Assembly: GCA_044841755.1 (NCBI GenBank)
Contig: JAXOFM010000001.1
Span: 992,001 to 1,056,000 of the forward strand
Direction of reading: 5' to 3'
From: CAZAPO01 sp044841755
Lineage (GTDB): Bacteria; Bacteroidota; Bacteroidia; Flavobacteriales; Flavobacteriaceae
DNA length: 64,000 nt
The notes beneath the pieces are model-generated. The model was not told the DNA's origin and made no database searches. It saw nothing but the letters and a program-made list of their open reading frames with translations. Both the position numbers and the translations under genes were made by a program. Each line of letters begins with the position of its first letter. The first letter of the stretch is position 1. Positions 44,974 through 53,435 of the stretch are shown one piece after another.

Positions 44974-45975
44974 TTGAAGAAGTTTTATTTACTACTTATA
45001 GCTCTTTTTTTGTTGCTACCGTCCCAGGCACAAGAAGGTTTACCGATTTATTCTGATTATTTAACAGATAATTATTATTTGATCCATCCTTCCATGGCTG
45101 GAGTTGCTAATTGTAACAAATTAAGGCTAACTGGACGTCAACAATGGTTTGGGCAATCCAATGCTCCTAGTTTACAAACACTTAGTGTTAATGGTCGCTT
45201 TGGTGAATCTCCTTCCGCTTATGGAGCGATTATTTATAATGATAAAAATGGGTATCACTCGCAATCTGGAGCGTATTTAACTTATGCGCATCATATTATG
45301 TTTTCTAGAAATCCAGTTGATTTGAATATGCTGTCTTTTGGGTTAAGTGCTGGAGTAATTCAATATAAACTAGACGAGAGAGAATTTTTAGCAGATGGTT
45401 TTGATCCAATTATTTCTGGAATAGAACAAAGTGCTACGAATTTGAATATAGATTTTGGATTTTCATACCACTTCTTAGATTTTTACGCACATGCTACAGT
45501 AAAAAATGTACTTGAAAATCAAGGGATAAACTTCAACGAGCAAGGATTGAGTTACAGTAATTTAAGAACATACCTTCTTTCCGTTGGAAATGTTTTTAGT
45601 AGTCTTTATAACGATTGGAGTTACGAGCCATCAATTATGTTTATGCATCGCGATGCTACTAAAGAATCATCTATTGATCTTAATATCAAGGCGTATAAAC
45701 AAATGGAATTTGGCCAGCTTTGGGCTGGATTATCCTATAGAACCAGTTTTGATGGAGCCGAATTCTTGAACGGAACCGGAGTTAGTAGTCAAAAGCTACA
45801 ATACTTTACTCCTTTAGTTGGAGTTAATTATAAGAATTATGTTTTTGCTTATACGTATTCGTACCAAGCGAACTCTGTTGTATTTAACAATGGAGGGTTT
45901 CATCAAATTACTCTAGGCATTAACTTTGGTTGCCGACGAGAGAAATACGATTGTAAATGTCCTGCAATAAACTAG
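44974..45975 (+). CDS. PorP/SprF-family type IX secretion membrane protein
   Basis: A 333-residue protein with a signal peptide (MKKFYLLLIALFLLLPSQAQ) and the PorP/SprF outer-membrane barrel pattern (DYLTDNYYLIHPSMAGVANC, RLTGRQQWFG, PSAYGAIIYNDKNGYHSQSG). Such proteins help a partner adhesin or cargo pass through or attach after type IX secretion. The start is TTG 44974; the earlier TTG at 44944 lies in a near-consensus promoter box (CATATTTG) and would spoil the signal peptide. No adhesin gene is adjacent. Its last codons are inside a long inverted repeat. Confidence 0.88.
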   Translation: MKKFYLLLIALFLLLPSQAQEGLPIYSDYLTDNYYLIHPSMAGVANCNKLRLTGRQQWFGQSNAPSLQTLSVNGRFGESPSAYGAIIYNDKNGYHSQSGAYLTYAHHIMFSRNPVDLNMLSFGLSAGVIQYKLDEREFLADGFDPIISGIEQSATNLNIDFGFSYHFLDFYAHATVKNVLENQGINFNEQGLSYSNLRTYLLSVGNVFSSLYNDWSYEPSIMFMHRDATKESSIDLNIKAYKQMEFGQLWAGLSYRTSFDGAEFLNGTGVSSQKLQYFTPLVGVNYKNYVFAYTYSYQANSVVFNNGGFHQITLGINFGCRREKYDCKCPAIN

Positions 45976-46023
45976 AATAAAAAAACCAGCAATTTTGCTG
46001 GTTTTTTTATTCTAGTTTATTGC
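45964..46023. terminator. Bidirectional terminator in a 29-bp perfect inverted repeat
   Basis: Arms 45964-45992 and 45995-46023 are perfect reverse complements with a 2-base centre. The core CCAGCAA/TTGCTGG has T-runs on both strands, so it can terminate both convergent genes. The arms also contain the last three codons and stop codon of each gene (Ala-Ile-Asn-stop in both). Confidence 0.92.
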
Positions 46024-46701
46024 GAATCTTGCTAATAGTTTTTCTTGAATGATTATTTTTTTAAAATCGATATCATTTATTACTTCTGAATCTTCCATAG
46101 AAATACCCTGAGCTTTATAATAAGCTCTTGGTGTATATGTATTGCTTGTTTCTTGAACATACAATGCTTTACCAATACTTTGATTAATGGCTATAGCATA
46201 GTCGGAAGCTTTTTGTTTAGCCTGTATAAGAGCTTTAATCTTGGTTTCACGTTTAAAGTCTTCCATCTCTGAATGATCAACCCTAATTATTGATATGTTT
46301 GAAACATCAACCTCATCGAGCTTTTGGTAAACTAAGGCTAGTGTCTTACCGTCATTAACTAGGAGCTGATAACGTTTGGTCTTTAAAAGATCATTATTTG
46401 CTAAAAACCTTTTTTTATAGTATCCGTTAAAATCATCAATCGATAATTGCTTGTCAATATCTATATTGCATTCACGTAGTTTAGCTAACATTTTGTTTTC
46501 TTGCTTTTCTATGCTAATTCTACCTTTTTTTACATTTTCACTAAGAATGATCCTAACATAAATCTCGTTGGGAATAATTTCTGTTTCAGCTTGCCCAATT
46601 ACTTCAATATATGGTTGATCAATAAAATTTTTCTGACTATTCTGTGAAAATAAGATACTTGAAAACGTTAAAGCAAACACCAGAGTTAAAAATGATTTCA
46701 T
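46012..46701 (-). CDS. Secreted SIMPL-domain (DUF541) protein
   Basis: A 229-residue exported protein with signal peptide (MKSFLTLVFALTFSSILFSQ). The body fits the SIMPL/DUF541 family (PYIEVIGQAETEIIPNEIYVRIILSE at the start; KIKALIQAKQKASDYAIAINQSIGKALYV later), of unknown molecular function. ATG 46701 is chosen because the 16 extra residues before it in the open frame are not signal-like. It ends inside the shared inverted repeat with the same last residues as the convergent gene. Confidence 0.85.
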   Translation of the reverse strand: MKSFLTLVFALTFSSILFSQNSQKNFIDQPYIEVIGQAETEIIPNEIYVRIILSENVKKGRISIEKQENKMLAKLRECNIDIDKQLSIDDFNGYYKKRFLANNDLLKTKRYQLLVNDGKTLALVYQKLDEVDVSNISIIRVDHSEMEDFKRETKIKALIQAKQKASDYAIAINQSIGKALYVQETSNTYTPRAYYKAQGISMEDSEVINDIDFKKIIIQEKLLARFAIN

Positions 46702-46795
46702 TATAACAAAATTTAAGATTTGGTTATTAAGAATCAAAACGCTTGCCAAAAAAGAAAGATTTAGGAATTATTTCTGAATACTTATCCAAGTTGAA

Positions 46796-46803
46796 TATAT
46801 TTG
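46796..46803 (+). promoter_or_regulatory. -7 promoter element of the gamma-carbonic-anhydrase-like gene
   Basis: TATATTTG fits TAnnTTTG, 20 bases before the ATG at 46824; a TTTC at 46771-46774 is 21 bases upstream. Confidence 0.55.
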
Positions 46804-46823
46804 TTTGAAAGAATGCTTAAAAT

Positions 46824-47342
46824 ATGCCAGTAATTAAACCAGTAAAAGGTAAATCTCCAATAATACCTGAGGATTGTTACATTGCTGAGAATGCTACAGT
46901 GGTAGGAGAGGTGATTATGGGAAATGAATGTAGTGTTTGGTTCAATGCGGTGATTAGAGGTGATGTGCATTACATTAAAATGGGAGATAAAGTTAATGTG
47001 CAAGATGGTGCAGTTATACATGCGACATACGAAGTTTCACCGACAAATATTGGGAACAATGTTTCTATTGGCCATAATGCCATTGTACATGGTTGTACAA
47101 TTCATGACAATGTCTTAGTAGGTATGGGAAGTATTATTATGGACAATTGTGTAATAGAAAGTAATAGTATTATTGCTGCAGGAGCTGTGGTTACTAAGAG
47201 TACAAGAGTTGAAGCTGGAAGCATTTATGCTGGTAATCCTGCAAAGAAGATAAAAGACATCAGTAAAGAACTTATTTCAGGAGAAATAGATAGAATTGCC
47301 AATAATTATGTGAAGTACTCTAGTTGGTTTAAAGAAGACTAA
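46824..47342 (+). CDS. Gamma-carbonic-anhydrase-like hexapeptide-repeat protein
   Basis: A 172-residue left-handed beta-helix protein with hexapeptide repeats (VVGEVIMGNECSVWFNAVIRGDVHYIKMGDKVNVQDGAVIHA; NVSIGHNAIVHGCTIHDNVLVGMGSIIMDN). Histidines placed as in gamma carbonic anhydrases and the YrdA/PaaY family suggest a bound metal. It may hydrate CO2 or act on acyl-CoA thioesters; the sequence alone does not decide. It converges on murI with a 4-base stop overlap. Confidence 0.9.
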   Translation: MPVIKPVKGKSPIIPEDCYIAENATVVGEVIMGNECSVWFNAVIRGDVHYIKMGDKVNVQDGAVIHATYEVSPTNIGNNVSIGHNAIVHGCTIHDNVLVGMGSIIMDNCVIESNSIIAAGAVVTKSTRVEAGSIYAGNPAKKIKDISKELISGEIDRIANNYVKYSSWFKED

Positions 47343-48115
47343 AAATCTAGGTAATTCACATTAACAGAATTGCCTAATAGCTGTGTCATTACTTCTGTGC
47401 CTGCATTAGAAAAAAACTGATTCGTCGAACTATTGATTTGAGTATTAATCAATCCATTTTGTTTTAAAACTACTTCTGTCTGTCTAGCTACAGCCTCTCC
47501 AGAGTCAATAATTTTAACACCTTTAGGTAGCATTTCAAGCAATAACGAAGTGAGGTAAGGATAGTGTGTACAACCAAGCACCAAATGATCTATATTAGCT
47601 TCTATCATAGGTTCTAAATAAGAAGCTAATAATGTTTTCATTTCATTTGAATGTAATTTTCCAGATTCTATTAATTCTACTATTCCATTTCCTTCCTGTT
47701 CTACAACTTTAATATTACTTGCAAAAGCATTGGAAGTTTTTGAGAATAGAGAACTACTTAAAGTGCCTTTGGTTGCCAAAATACCAACCGCATTAGTTTT
47801 GGTCTGGAGTGCAGCTGGTTTAATAGCTGGTTCAATGCCTATAAAAGGAACATTATGATTAGCTCTGAGGTAATCTATTGCATTTGTAGTTGCGGTATTG
47901 CATGCTACTACTATAAGTTTACACCCTTTTTCAAGTAAAAATTCGGTGTTTTTAATGCATAGTTTAATAATGCGTTCTTTTCCTTTTGGACCATAGGGAG
48001 CATTCTTGCTGTCTGCTAGGTAAATGGTAAACTCGTTTGGAAGTAGGTTATGGATTTCTTTCCATATGGAAGTTCCTCCAACTCCAGAATCAAAAATACC
48101 TATTGGCTTTCTCAT
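47339..48115 (-). CDS. murI: Glutamate racemase MurI
   Basis: A 258-residue enzyme that makes D-glutamate for peptidoglycan. The paired catalytic cysteines are in VACNTATTN and LGCTHYPYL, and the N-terminus has the family motif GIFDSGVGG. The open frame extends to 48160, but that extension crosses the upstream terminator and promoter box, so ATG 48115 (MRKPIGIFDS) is the start. The ATG lies 4 bases after the -7 element. It follows the two OmpH genes on the minus strand. Confidence 0.96.
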   Translation of the reverse strand: MRKPIGIFDSGVGGTSIWKEIHNLLPNEFTIYLADSKNAPYGPKGKERIIKLCIKNTEFLLEKGCKLIVVACNTATTNAIDYLRANHNVPFIGIEPAIKPAALQTKTNAVGILATKGTLSSSLFSKTSNAFASNIKVVEQEGNGIVELIESGKLHSNEMKTLLASYLEPMIEANIDHLVLGCTHYPYLTSLLLEMLPKGVKIIDSGEAVARQTEVVLKQNGLINTQINSSTNQFFSNAGTEVMTQLLGNSVNVNYLDF

Positions 48116-48119
48116 AAAA

Positions 48120-48127
48120 CAAAAATA
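48120..48127 (-). promoter_or_regulatory. -7 promoter element of murI
   Basis: On the minus strand TATTTTTG fits TAnnTTTG. It overlaps the T-run of the preceding terminator and ends 4 bases before the ATG, so the mRNA is inferred to be leaderless. Confidence 0.55.
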
Positions 48128-48154
48128 AAAAAGCTGCCCATAAAGACAGCTTTT
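48121..48154 (-). terminator. Terminator between the OmpH gene and murI
   Basis: An 8-bp stem (minus strand AAAAGCTG ... CAGCTTTT; 48147-48154 and 48129-48136) with a 10-base loop and a T-run, ending the minus-strand envelope operon. Confidence 0.75.
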
Positions 48155-48180
48155 AAACAATTATTTAAAAGTTTGGTTTT

Positions 48181-48690
48181 TTAGAAACCAAGCTCTTTTT
48201 TAACGTCTTCCATTAAATCTTTACCATCTGCAAGTATTACACCTTGTCCTTGAGTTGAATCAAGTACATAATGAAAACCTTGTGCTCTAGCAACTTTTAA
48301 AATAGCTTCTTTTGCCTTTTCAGTAATAGGTTTTAAAAGATCGAATTCTTTCTTTTGGAGTTCCTGTTGAGCTGTTTGTTGAAATTGAGCAATACTTTGT
48401 CTCATTCCAGCAACTTCTTCAACTCTTTTTTGATTTTCTTCTGCAGTTTGTGTTGCTGCTTCTGCATCATAACGCTTTACTTTTGCATCATATTCGTTCC
48501 CCATATCCTGAATTTGAACCTGATAAGTTTTACTTAACTTCTCAATTTCAGCTTGTGCAGCTTTTGTTTCAGGCATCGCTTGAACAAGTTCTTGCGTGTT
48601 AATATGAGCAACCTTACTTTGCGCGTTCATGATGCTTGTACCTCCTATTAAAAGTACAGCTGCTAATACTAAGTTCTTTAATTGTTTCAT
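48181..48690 (-). CDS. OmpH/Skp family periplasmic chaperone
   Basis: A 169-residue exported protein with signal peptide (about residues 1-23, ending MNAQ) and the Skp/OmpH pattern: a short beta segment (KVAHINTQELVQAMPE), a long coiled-coil (about 38-120) and a C-terminal beta strand (GFHYVLDSTQGQGVILADGKDL). Skp trimers hold unfolded outer-membrane proteins on the way to BamA, which is encoded just upstream in the same direction. A longer OmpH-like gene lies 27 bases upstream. Confidence 0.92.
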   Translation of the reverse strand: MKQLKNLVLAAVLLIGGTSIMNAQSKVAHINTQELVQAMPETKAAQAEIEKLSKTYQVQIQDMGNEYDAKVKRYDAEAATQTAEENQKRVEEVAGMRQSIAQFQQTAQQELQKKEFDLLKPITEKAKEAILKVARAQGFHYVLDSTQGQGVILADGKDLMEDVKKELGF

Positions 48691-48717
48691 TGTAATTGTG
48701 TTATAAATTGTAATCTG

Positions 48718-49920
48718 TTAATTATTATTTTTCTTTTTTGCGTTGTTAATACTGTCTTTTTCCCTTTTTTGAGCTTCTATTTTGGCTTTGCGTGCTTCTA
48801 TAATTTTTTTCTTCTTATCCTCTAAAGCTTTCTTTCTAGCTTCTTTGTCACTTATAGTGCTTTTCCCAGCACCATTTTTAGCAGCCTCTTTCTTAGCCTT
48901 TTGAGCTTCTAATTTAGCTTGTCTGTCTGCTAAAATCTTTTTCTTTTTATCTTCTAAAGCTTTCTTTTTTGCTTCAGCAGGACTCAGTTTTGGTTCCTCA
49001 ACTTTTTCAGTCTCTTCTTTAACTTCGCTCTTAACCTCTTCAGCCTTGTTTTCAGCTGTATTAGCTACTTCTTCCTTAACTTTTTCAATCGTTTCTGTTT
49101 CCTCAGCTTTTTCAGCTGTTTCATTTGTTGTTCCGTTGCGAGCATTTAACTTTTCTTGTTTGGCCTTTTCACGAGCTTCAATAATCTGTTGTTTTTTCTC
49201 TTCAAGCGCTTTCTTTTTAGCTTCACGATCTGCTAATTGCTTTGCTCTTCTGTCTTCAATAGCTTTTTCGCGTTCGGCCTTTTTATCGGCTAGCGCTTGT
49301 GCTCGCGCTTCTTTACTATTGTCAGTTTCTTCAGGAACAATCTCTTCAGCTTCAGCTGTTTTTCTTTCCTTTCTGTTTTGCGCCTGAGTACGTTTAGCGG
49401 TTCTATTAATTGAACGTAAAACCTGATCACTTATATCATAACGATCAGCAGAATAAAGCATTACCACGTCAGCCGATTTGTCAAATACAAAGTCATATTT
49501 TCTAGCAGTAGCAATTTCTTGCACAGCAGTAAATATCTGATCTTGTATAGGCTCCATAAGCTGTTGACGCTGAATCATAAGGTCACCATTAGGACCAAAG
49601 CGTTTTTGTTGGTAATCAAGAATTTCAGTTTCTTCAATACTTATTTCTTCCTGACGTTCTTCAATAAGCTCAGGAGTTAACAAAACACTTTCAGCAGTTA
49701 ATTGCTTTTTCTTTTGATCAACTTCACTTAATCGTTTTTCGATCTCTGCTTTCCATCTATCAACTTTTGACTCTAATTGTGTTGTAGCATTTTGATATTC
49801 GGGAACATTTTGTAAAATATACTCGGTATCAATATACCCAATTCGTACACTTCTTTGTGCGTAGGTCGTGAGGCTAATAATGGATGCTATAGCCAGTAAA
49901 AAAAGAACTCTAGTTTTCAT
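48718..49920 (-). CDS. OmpH/Skp family protein with long charged repeat tail
   Basis: A 400-residue exported protein. After the signal peptide (about residues 1-21) residues 22-185 form an OmpH/Skp-like unit (VRIGYIDTEYILQNVPEYQNA; coiled coil; KYDFVFDKSADVVMLYSADRYDIS). The remaining 215 residues are very rich in Lys, Glu and Ala and contain a unit of the form A-x-KKALE(E/D)KK-x-x-I-x-x-(D/A)R repeated about three times, joined by an acidic Thr/Val/Glu stretch. This tail is not part of ordinary Skp and may be a long helical spacer or peptidoglycan- or membrane-interacting arm. It lies between bamA and the short OmpH gene. Confidence 0.85.
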   Translation of the reverse strand: MKTRVLFLLAIASIISLTTYAQRSVRIGYIDTEYILQNVPEYQNATTQLESKVDRWKAEIEKRLSEVDQKKKQLTAESVLLTPELIEERQEEISIEETEILDYQQKRFGPNGDLMIQRQQLMEPIQDQIFTAVQEIATARKYDFVFDKSADVVMLYSADRYDISDQVLRSINRTAKRTQAQNRKERKTAEAEEIVPEETDNSKEARAQALADKKAEREKAIEDRRAKQLADREAKKKALEEKKQQIIEAREKAKQEKLNARNGTTNETAEKAEETETIEKVKEEVANTAENKAEEVKSEVKEETEKVEEPKLSPAEAKKKALEDKKKKILADRQAKLEAQKAKKEAAKNGAGKSTISDKEARKKALEDKKKKIIEARKAKIEAQKREKDSINNAKKKNNN

Positions 49921-50104
49921 CCGTATATGTTTTTAAATAATTGTTTTTTAAAAAGTTAACACTAACAGACAAATAGTTTTCGATTTGGATGCGAGCGCTA
50001 ATATTTATCAAATAAACGAAATATATTCTGAAAAATTTTAACGCACTAATTAAATCGTTAAACTGTTACAGTTACCCCGTAAATAGAAAATATCATGCCA
50101 AACT

Positions 50105-52687
50105 TTAAAATTGCTGTCCAATTATAAAGTGTGTCTCCCATCCATGTTTTTGAGTTTGCCCTGGTAACGGATCGAAACCATGAGCAAAATCAATACCTAA
50201 TAAACCAAATGCTGGCATGAATAATCTAATACCTAACCCAGCAGAACGTTTAAGGTTAAATGGGTCAAAATCTCTAAAACTATTAAAGGAGTTACCACCT
50301 TCTAAGAATGCCAGAGCGAATATTTTCGCTTGTTGTGATTTAAGCGTAATTGGATAACGAAGCTCTAATGAAAATTTGTTATAAATAGAACCTCCATCCT
50401 GAGTGGATAATGATTGGTTAGGGTATCCTCTTAACGCAATTGCTTCACGACCATCTAAACTATATGTTCCTAAACCATCTCCACCAAGGAAGTAACGTTC
50501 AAATGGAATTATTCCTCTATCATTATTATAAGCACCTAAGAAACCAAATTCAATACTAGGTTTTAATACCAAATTACCAAAAACACTTTGGTACCAGTCT
50601 GCTTTGAATTTTATCTTATAAAACTCTAGCCAATTAAAACGTTCCTGATCTATTTCTCCTATTCTATCTGCAGCATCATTTCTATCCGCATCACTTAAAG
50701 AAGTATTGTCTCTAATTGCTTCCTGATCCTCTCTCTCATTCTGCAGAGCAGCATAATCAACGCCGTCAAATAATGAATAAGGTGGGCTTAATTTTGCTGA
50801 AATACTCCAACTAGATCCAGAAGTAGGATAGATTGGGTCTGTAGCTGTGTTATTTCTACTTAACCCAATAGTATAAGCTAAACTTTTAGATTCTCCATCA
50901 CCAAATGTAAATAGTCCAGTATTATAGTTGTTTAGATCATAATGTTGAAAGCTTATGGCCTGTGATAAAACAAAAAAGTCATCTGGCCAGCTAAGGCGTT
51001 GCGCTAAACCAAAAGAGAGACCTGTAATATTAAAACTCCTACTTTTATCTGCTCTTCTAGTAAATGGATCGAACAAGAATTGTTTCGTATGTGAAATGGA
51101 GCTCGAGAAATTCACTGGCTTTTTGCCACCTAACCAAGGCTCAGAAAAAGAAAAGCTATAGGTCTGAAAAAATCTACTTGCCTGTAAACGAAGAGATAAT
51201 TTCTGCCCATCACCCATTGGAATTGGTTTATAAGCTTCTTTCTTAAATATATCCTTTATCGCAAAATTGCTAAAAGAAAGCCCTAGTGTACCAATGAAAC
51301 CTCCACCTCCGTAACCACCTTGTAATTCAATTTGACTTGATCCTCGCTCAACTACAGAATAGTTAATATCAACAGTTCCTGCATTAGGATCAACGTTTTC
51401 AAAATCTGGTGTAATTTGTTGTGCATCAAAGAACCCTAATTGACCAAGTTCACGAATGGTTCTAATCACTTGTGCTTTACTATATCTTTGCCCAGGAAGT
51501 GTTCTAATTTCTCTATAGATTACGTGATCGTTGGTTCTGTCATTTCCACTTACCGATATTTTATTGAAATATGCGGGTTTACCCTCGATAATTCTGATTT
51601 CCATGTCGATGACATTACCATCTGCACTAGTTTCAACTGGAGTGATTGTAGAAAATAAATATCCATTGTTTTGATACCAGTTTGTAAGGTCATTAGCGTC
51701 TGGTTTCGTTTGGTCACTAATTCGTTTTTCTAATTCTACTCCATTATAAGTGTCTCCAGGTCTTATTCTTAGAATACTGTTTAAGAGCTCATCAGAATAA
51801 GAAGCATTACCAACAAAATCTACTTTACCGTAAGTGTATTTTTCTCCTTCTGCGAGATCAATGGCGAGGGTAATGGTATTATCATCATTGTATATTAAGC
51901 TATCACGTAAAATTCTAGCATCTCTATAACCATTCTCTTTGTACTTATCTACAAGGCTGTTTAAATCCTCTTCAAAGTCAGCTTCAATATATTTTGAACG
52001 TTTAAGAATACGAATTGGATTCTTCCTTTTAGTATTCTTCATAGCTTTTCGAAGCTTTTTATCTTTCAGCTTCTCACTACCAGTAAAAACAATGTCACGA
52101 ACTTTAATTTTTTCTCCCTTATCTACCTTAAGATTCATATTAACTCGAACCTTGTTAATAGAGTCTTTTACTTCGGCGGTAGAAATTAGAACTTTAGCAT
52201 TTAAATACCCTTTTTTTCTATAAGAGCTTTCAATATAATTCTTTGTAGTTGTTATTAGATTTTCGGTAACTTTTACACCTGATTGGAGTTTGTTTTCCTC
52301 AATGATAGATTCCTTTTTAGATTTTTTCACACCCTCAATAGTAATATCTTTTAATTCAGGGAGGTCAATAAGCACTATTTCAATATCTGCAATATCGCCA
52401 TTAAGTGTGTAGAAAATATCAATACTACTAAAAAGGTTTGATTTCCATAACTTTTGTACTGCTTCTGCAATTTTAGAACCTGCTTTTGTAGGAACTGTTA
52501 TTTCATCTCCTTCTTTTAAGCCAGAATATGTGATTACTGTTCCTTCACTAAAGGAAGTATTGCCAGTTACTTTAATAGCCCCAATTTTATAGGTTTTGTA
52601 GTTTATAGGCGCATCTATTTGAGCCGATAAGTTTAAACTGCCAATAAAAAAAGCAATAAATAAAAGTCTAGTAATTTGTTTCCCCAA
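50105..52687 (-). CDS. bamA: Outer-membrane protein assembly factor BamA
   Basis: About 860 residues: signal peptide, five POTRA domains (about residues 30-430) and a C-terminal 16-strand Omp85 barrel with the VRGYPNQ-like lid motif (ALRGYPNQSLS) and a terminal aromatic residue (HFIIGQQF). It inserts beta-barrel proteins into the outer membrane. The frame opens with a TTG at 52723 that overlaps uppS by 29 bases; a TTG at 52687, 8 bases after the uppS stop, gives a cleaner signal peptide (GKQITRLLFIAFFIGSLNLSAQ) and is preferred. Both starts are TTG, so the choice is uncertain. Confidence 0.93.
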   Translation of the reverse strand: MGKQITRLLFIAFFIGSLNLSAQIDAPINYKTYKIGAIKVTGNTSFSEGTVITYSGLKEGDEITVPTKAGSKIAEAVQKLWKSNLFSSIDIFYTLNGDIADIEIVLIDLPELKDITIEGVKKSKKESIIEENKLQSGVKVTENLITTTKNYIESSYRKKGYLNAKVLISTAEVKDSINKVRVNMNLKVDKGEKIKVRDIVFTGSEKLKDKKLRKAMKNTKRKNPIRILKRSKYIEADFEEDLNSLVDKYKENGYRDARILRDSLIYNDDNTITLAIDLAEGEKYTYGKVDFVGNASYSDELLNSILRIRPGDTYNGVELEKRISDQTKPDANDLTNWYQNNGYLFSTITPVETSADGNVIDMEIRIIEGKPAYFNKISVSGNDRTNDHVIYREIRTLPGQRYSKAQVIRTIRELGQLGFFDAQQITPDFENVDPNAGTVDINYSVVERGSSQIELQGGYGGGGFIGTLGLSFSNFAIKDIFKKEAYKPIPMGDGQKLSLRLQASRFFQTYSFSFSEPWLGGKKPVNFSSSISHTKQFLFDPFTRRADKSRSFNITGLSFGLAQRLSWPDDFFVLSQAISFQHYDLNNYNTGLFTFGDGESKSLAYTIGLSRNNTATDPIYPTSGSSWSISAKLSPPYSLFDGVDYAALQNEREDQEAIRDNTSLSDADRNDAADRIGEIDQERFNWLEFYKIKFKADWYQSVFGNLVLKPSIEFGFLGAYNNDRGIIPFERYFLGGDGLGTYSLDGREAIALRGYPNQSLSTQDGGSIYNKFSLELRYPITLKSQQAKIFALAFLEGGNSFNSFRDFDPFNLKRSAGLGIRLFMPAFGLLGIDFAHGFDPLPGQTQKHGWETHFIIGQQF

Positions 52688-52694
52688 TATATAG

Positions 52695-53435
52695 TTAGCT
52701 AAGTTGTTCGCTAGTTTTTCCAAATCGTCTTTCCCTTTTTTGATAATTTACTATAGCCTCATACAAATATTCTTTTGTAAAATCAGGCCAAAATACTTTA
52801 GTAAAATAAAATTCGGCATATGCAATTTGCCATAAAAGAAAATTACTTATGCGCTGTTCACCACTTGTTCTAATTAATAAATCTACGTCAGGTAAATTTT
52901 GCGTGTAAAGATGCTCATTTATAACTGATTCATCAATTAATTCGGGCGAAATTATGTTATTTTTAACTTTAACGCTAATTTGTTTAACAGTATTTATTAA
53001 CTCGTCTCTCGAGCCATAGCTTAAAGCTAGCGTTAAAGTTAATCTTTTATTGTTTTTTGTTACCTCTATAACATCTGTTAACTCTTTGTATACTTGAGAT
53101 GGAAGCGCTTTTAGGTTTCCAATAGCGTTAAGTTTGATGTTATTTTTTTGAAGTGTATTTATTTCTTTCTTTAAAGAAGAAATAAGTAATTTCATTAGTG
53201 TTTGAACCTCTAATTTTGGTCGATTCCAGTTTTCTGTTGAAAACGCATACAGTGTTAAATTTTTAACACCTAATTCGGCACAACCTTCAACTACCTTTTT
53301 GACAGCTTTTGCTCCTTTTTCATGACCAATCACTCTTAGTTTACCTCTTTCTTTAGCCCAACGCCCATTACCATCCATAATTATGGCAATATGTTCTGGC
53401 AAGTGGTCTAAATGTATTTGGTCTTTTATACTCAT
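52695..53435 (-). CDS. uppS: Undecaprenyl diphosphate synthase (isoprenyl transferase)
   Basis: A 246-residue cis-prenyltransferase that makes the C55 lipid carrier for peptidoglycan and surface polysaccharides. The catalytic motif IAIIMDGNGRWAKERG, the LTLYAFSTENWNRP segment and the LLIRTSGEQRISNFLLWQIAYAEFYF region are all present. ATG 53435 is chosen: it overlaps the porG stop by 4 bases (ATGA) and begins the family-typical N-terminus, while the open frame back to 53456 lies inside porG. Confidence 0.95.
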   Translation of the reverse strand: MSIKDQIHLDHLPEHIAIIMDGNGRWAKERGKLRVIGHEKGAKAVKKVVEGCAELGVKNLTLYAFSTENWNRPKLEVQTLMKLLISSLKKEINTLQKNNIKLNAIGNLKALPSQVYKELTDVIEVTKNNKRLTLTLALSYGSRDELINTVKQISVKVKNNIISPELIDESVINEHLYTQNLPDVDLLIRTSGEQRISNFLLWQIAYAEFYFTKVFWPDFTKEYLYEAIVNYQKRERRFGKTSEQLS

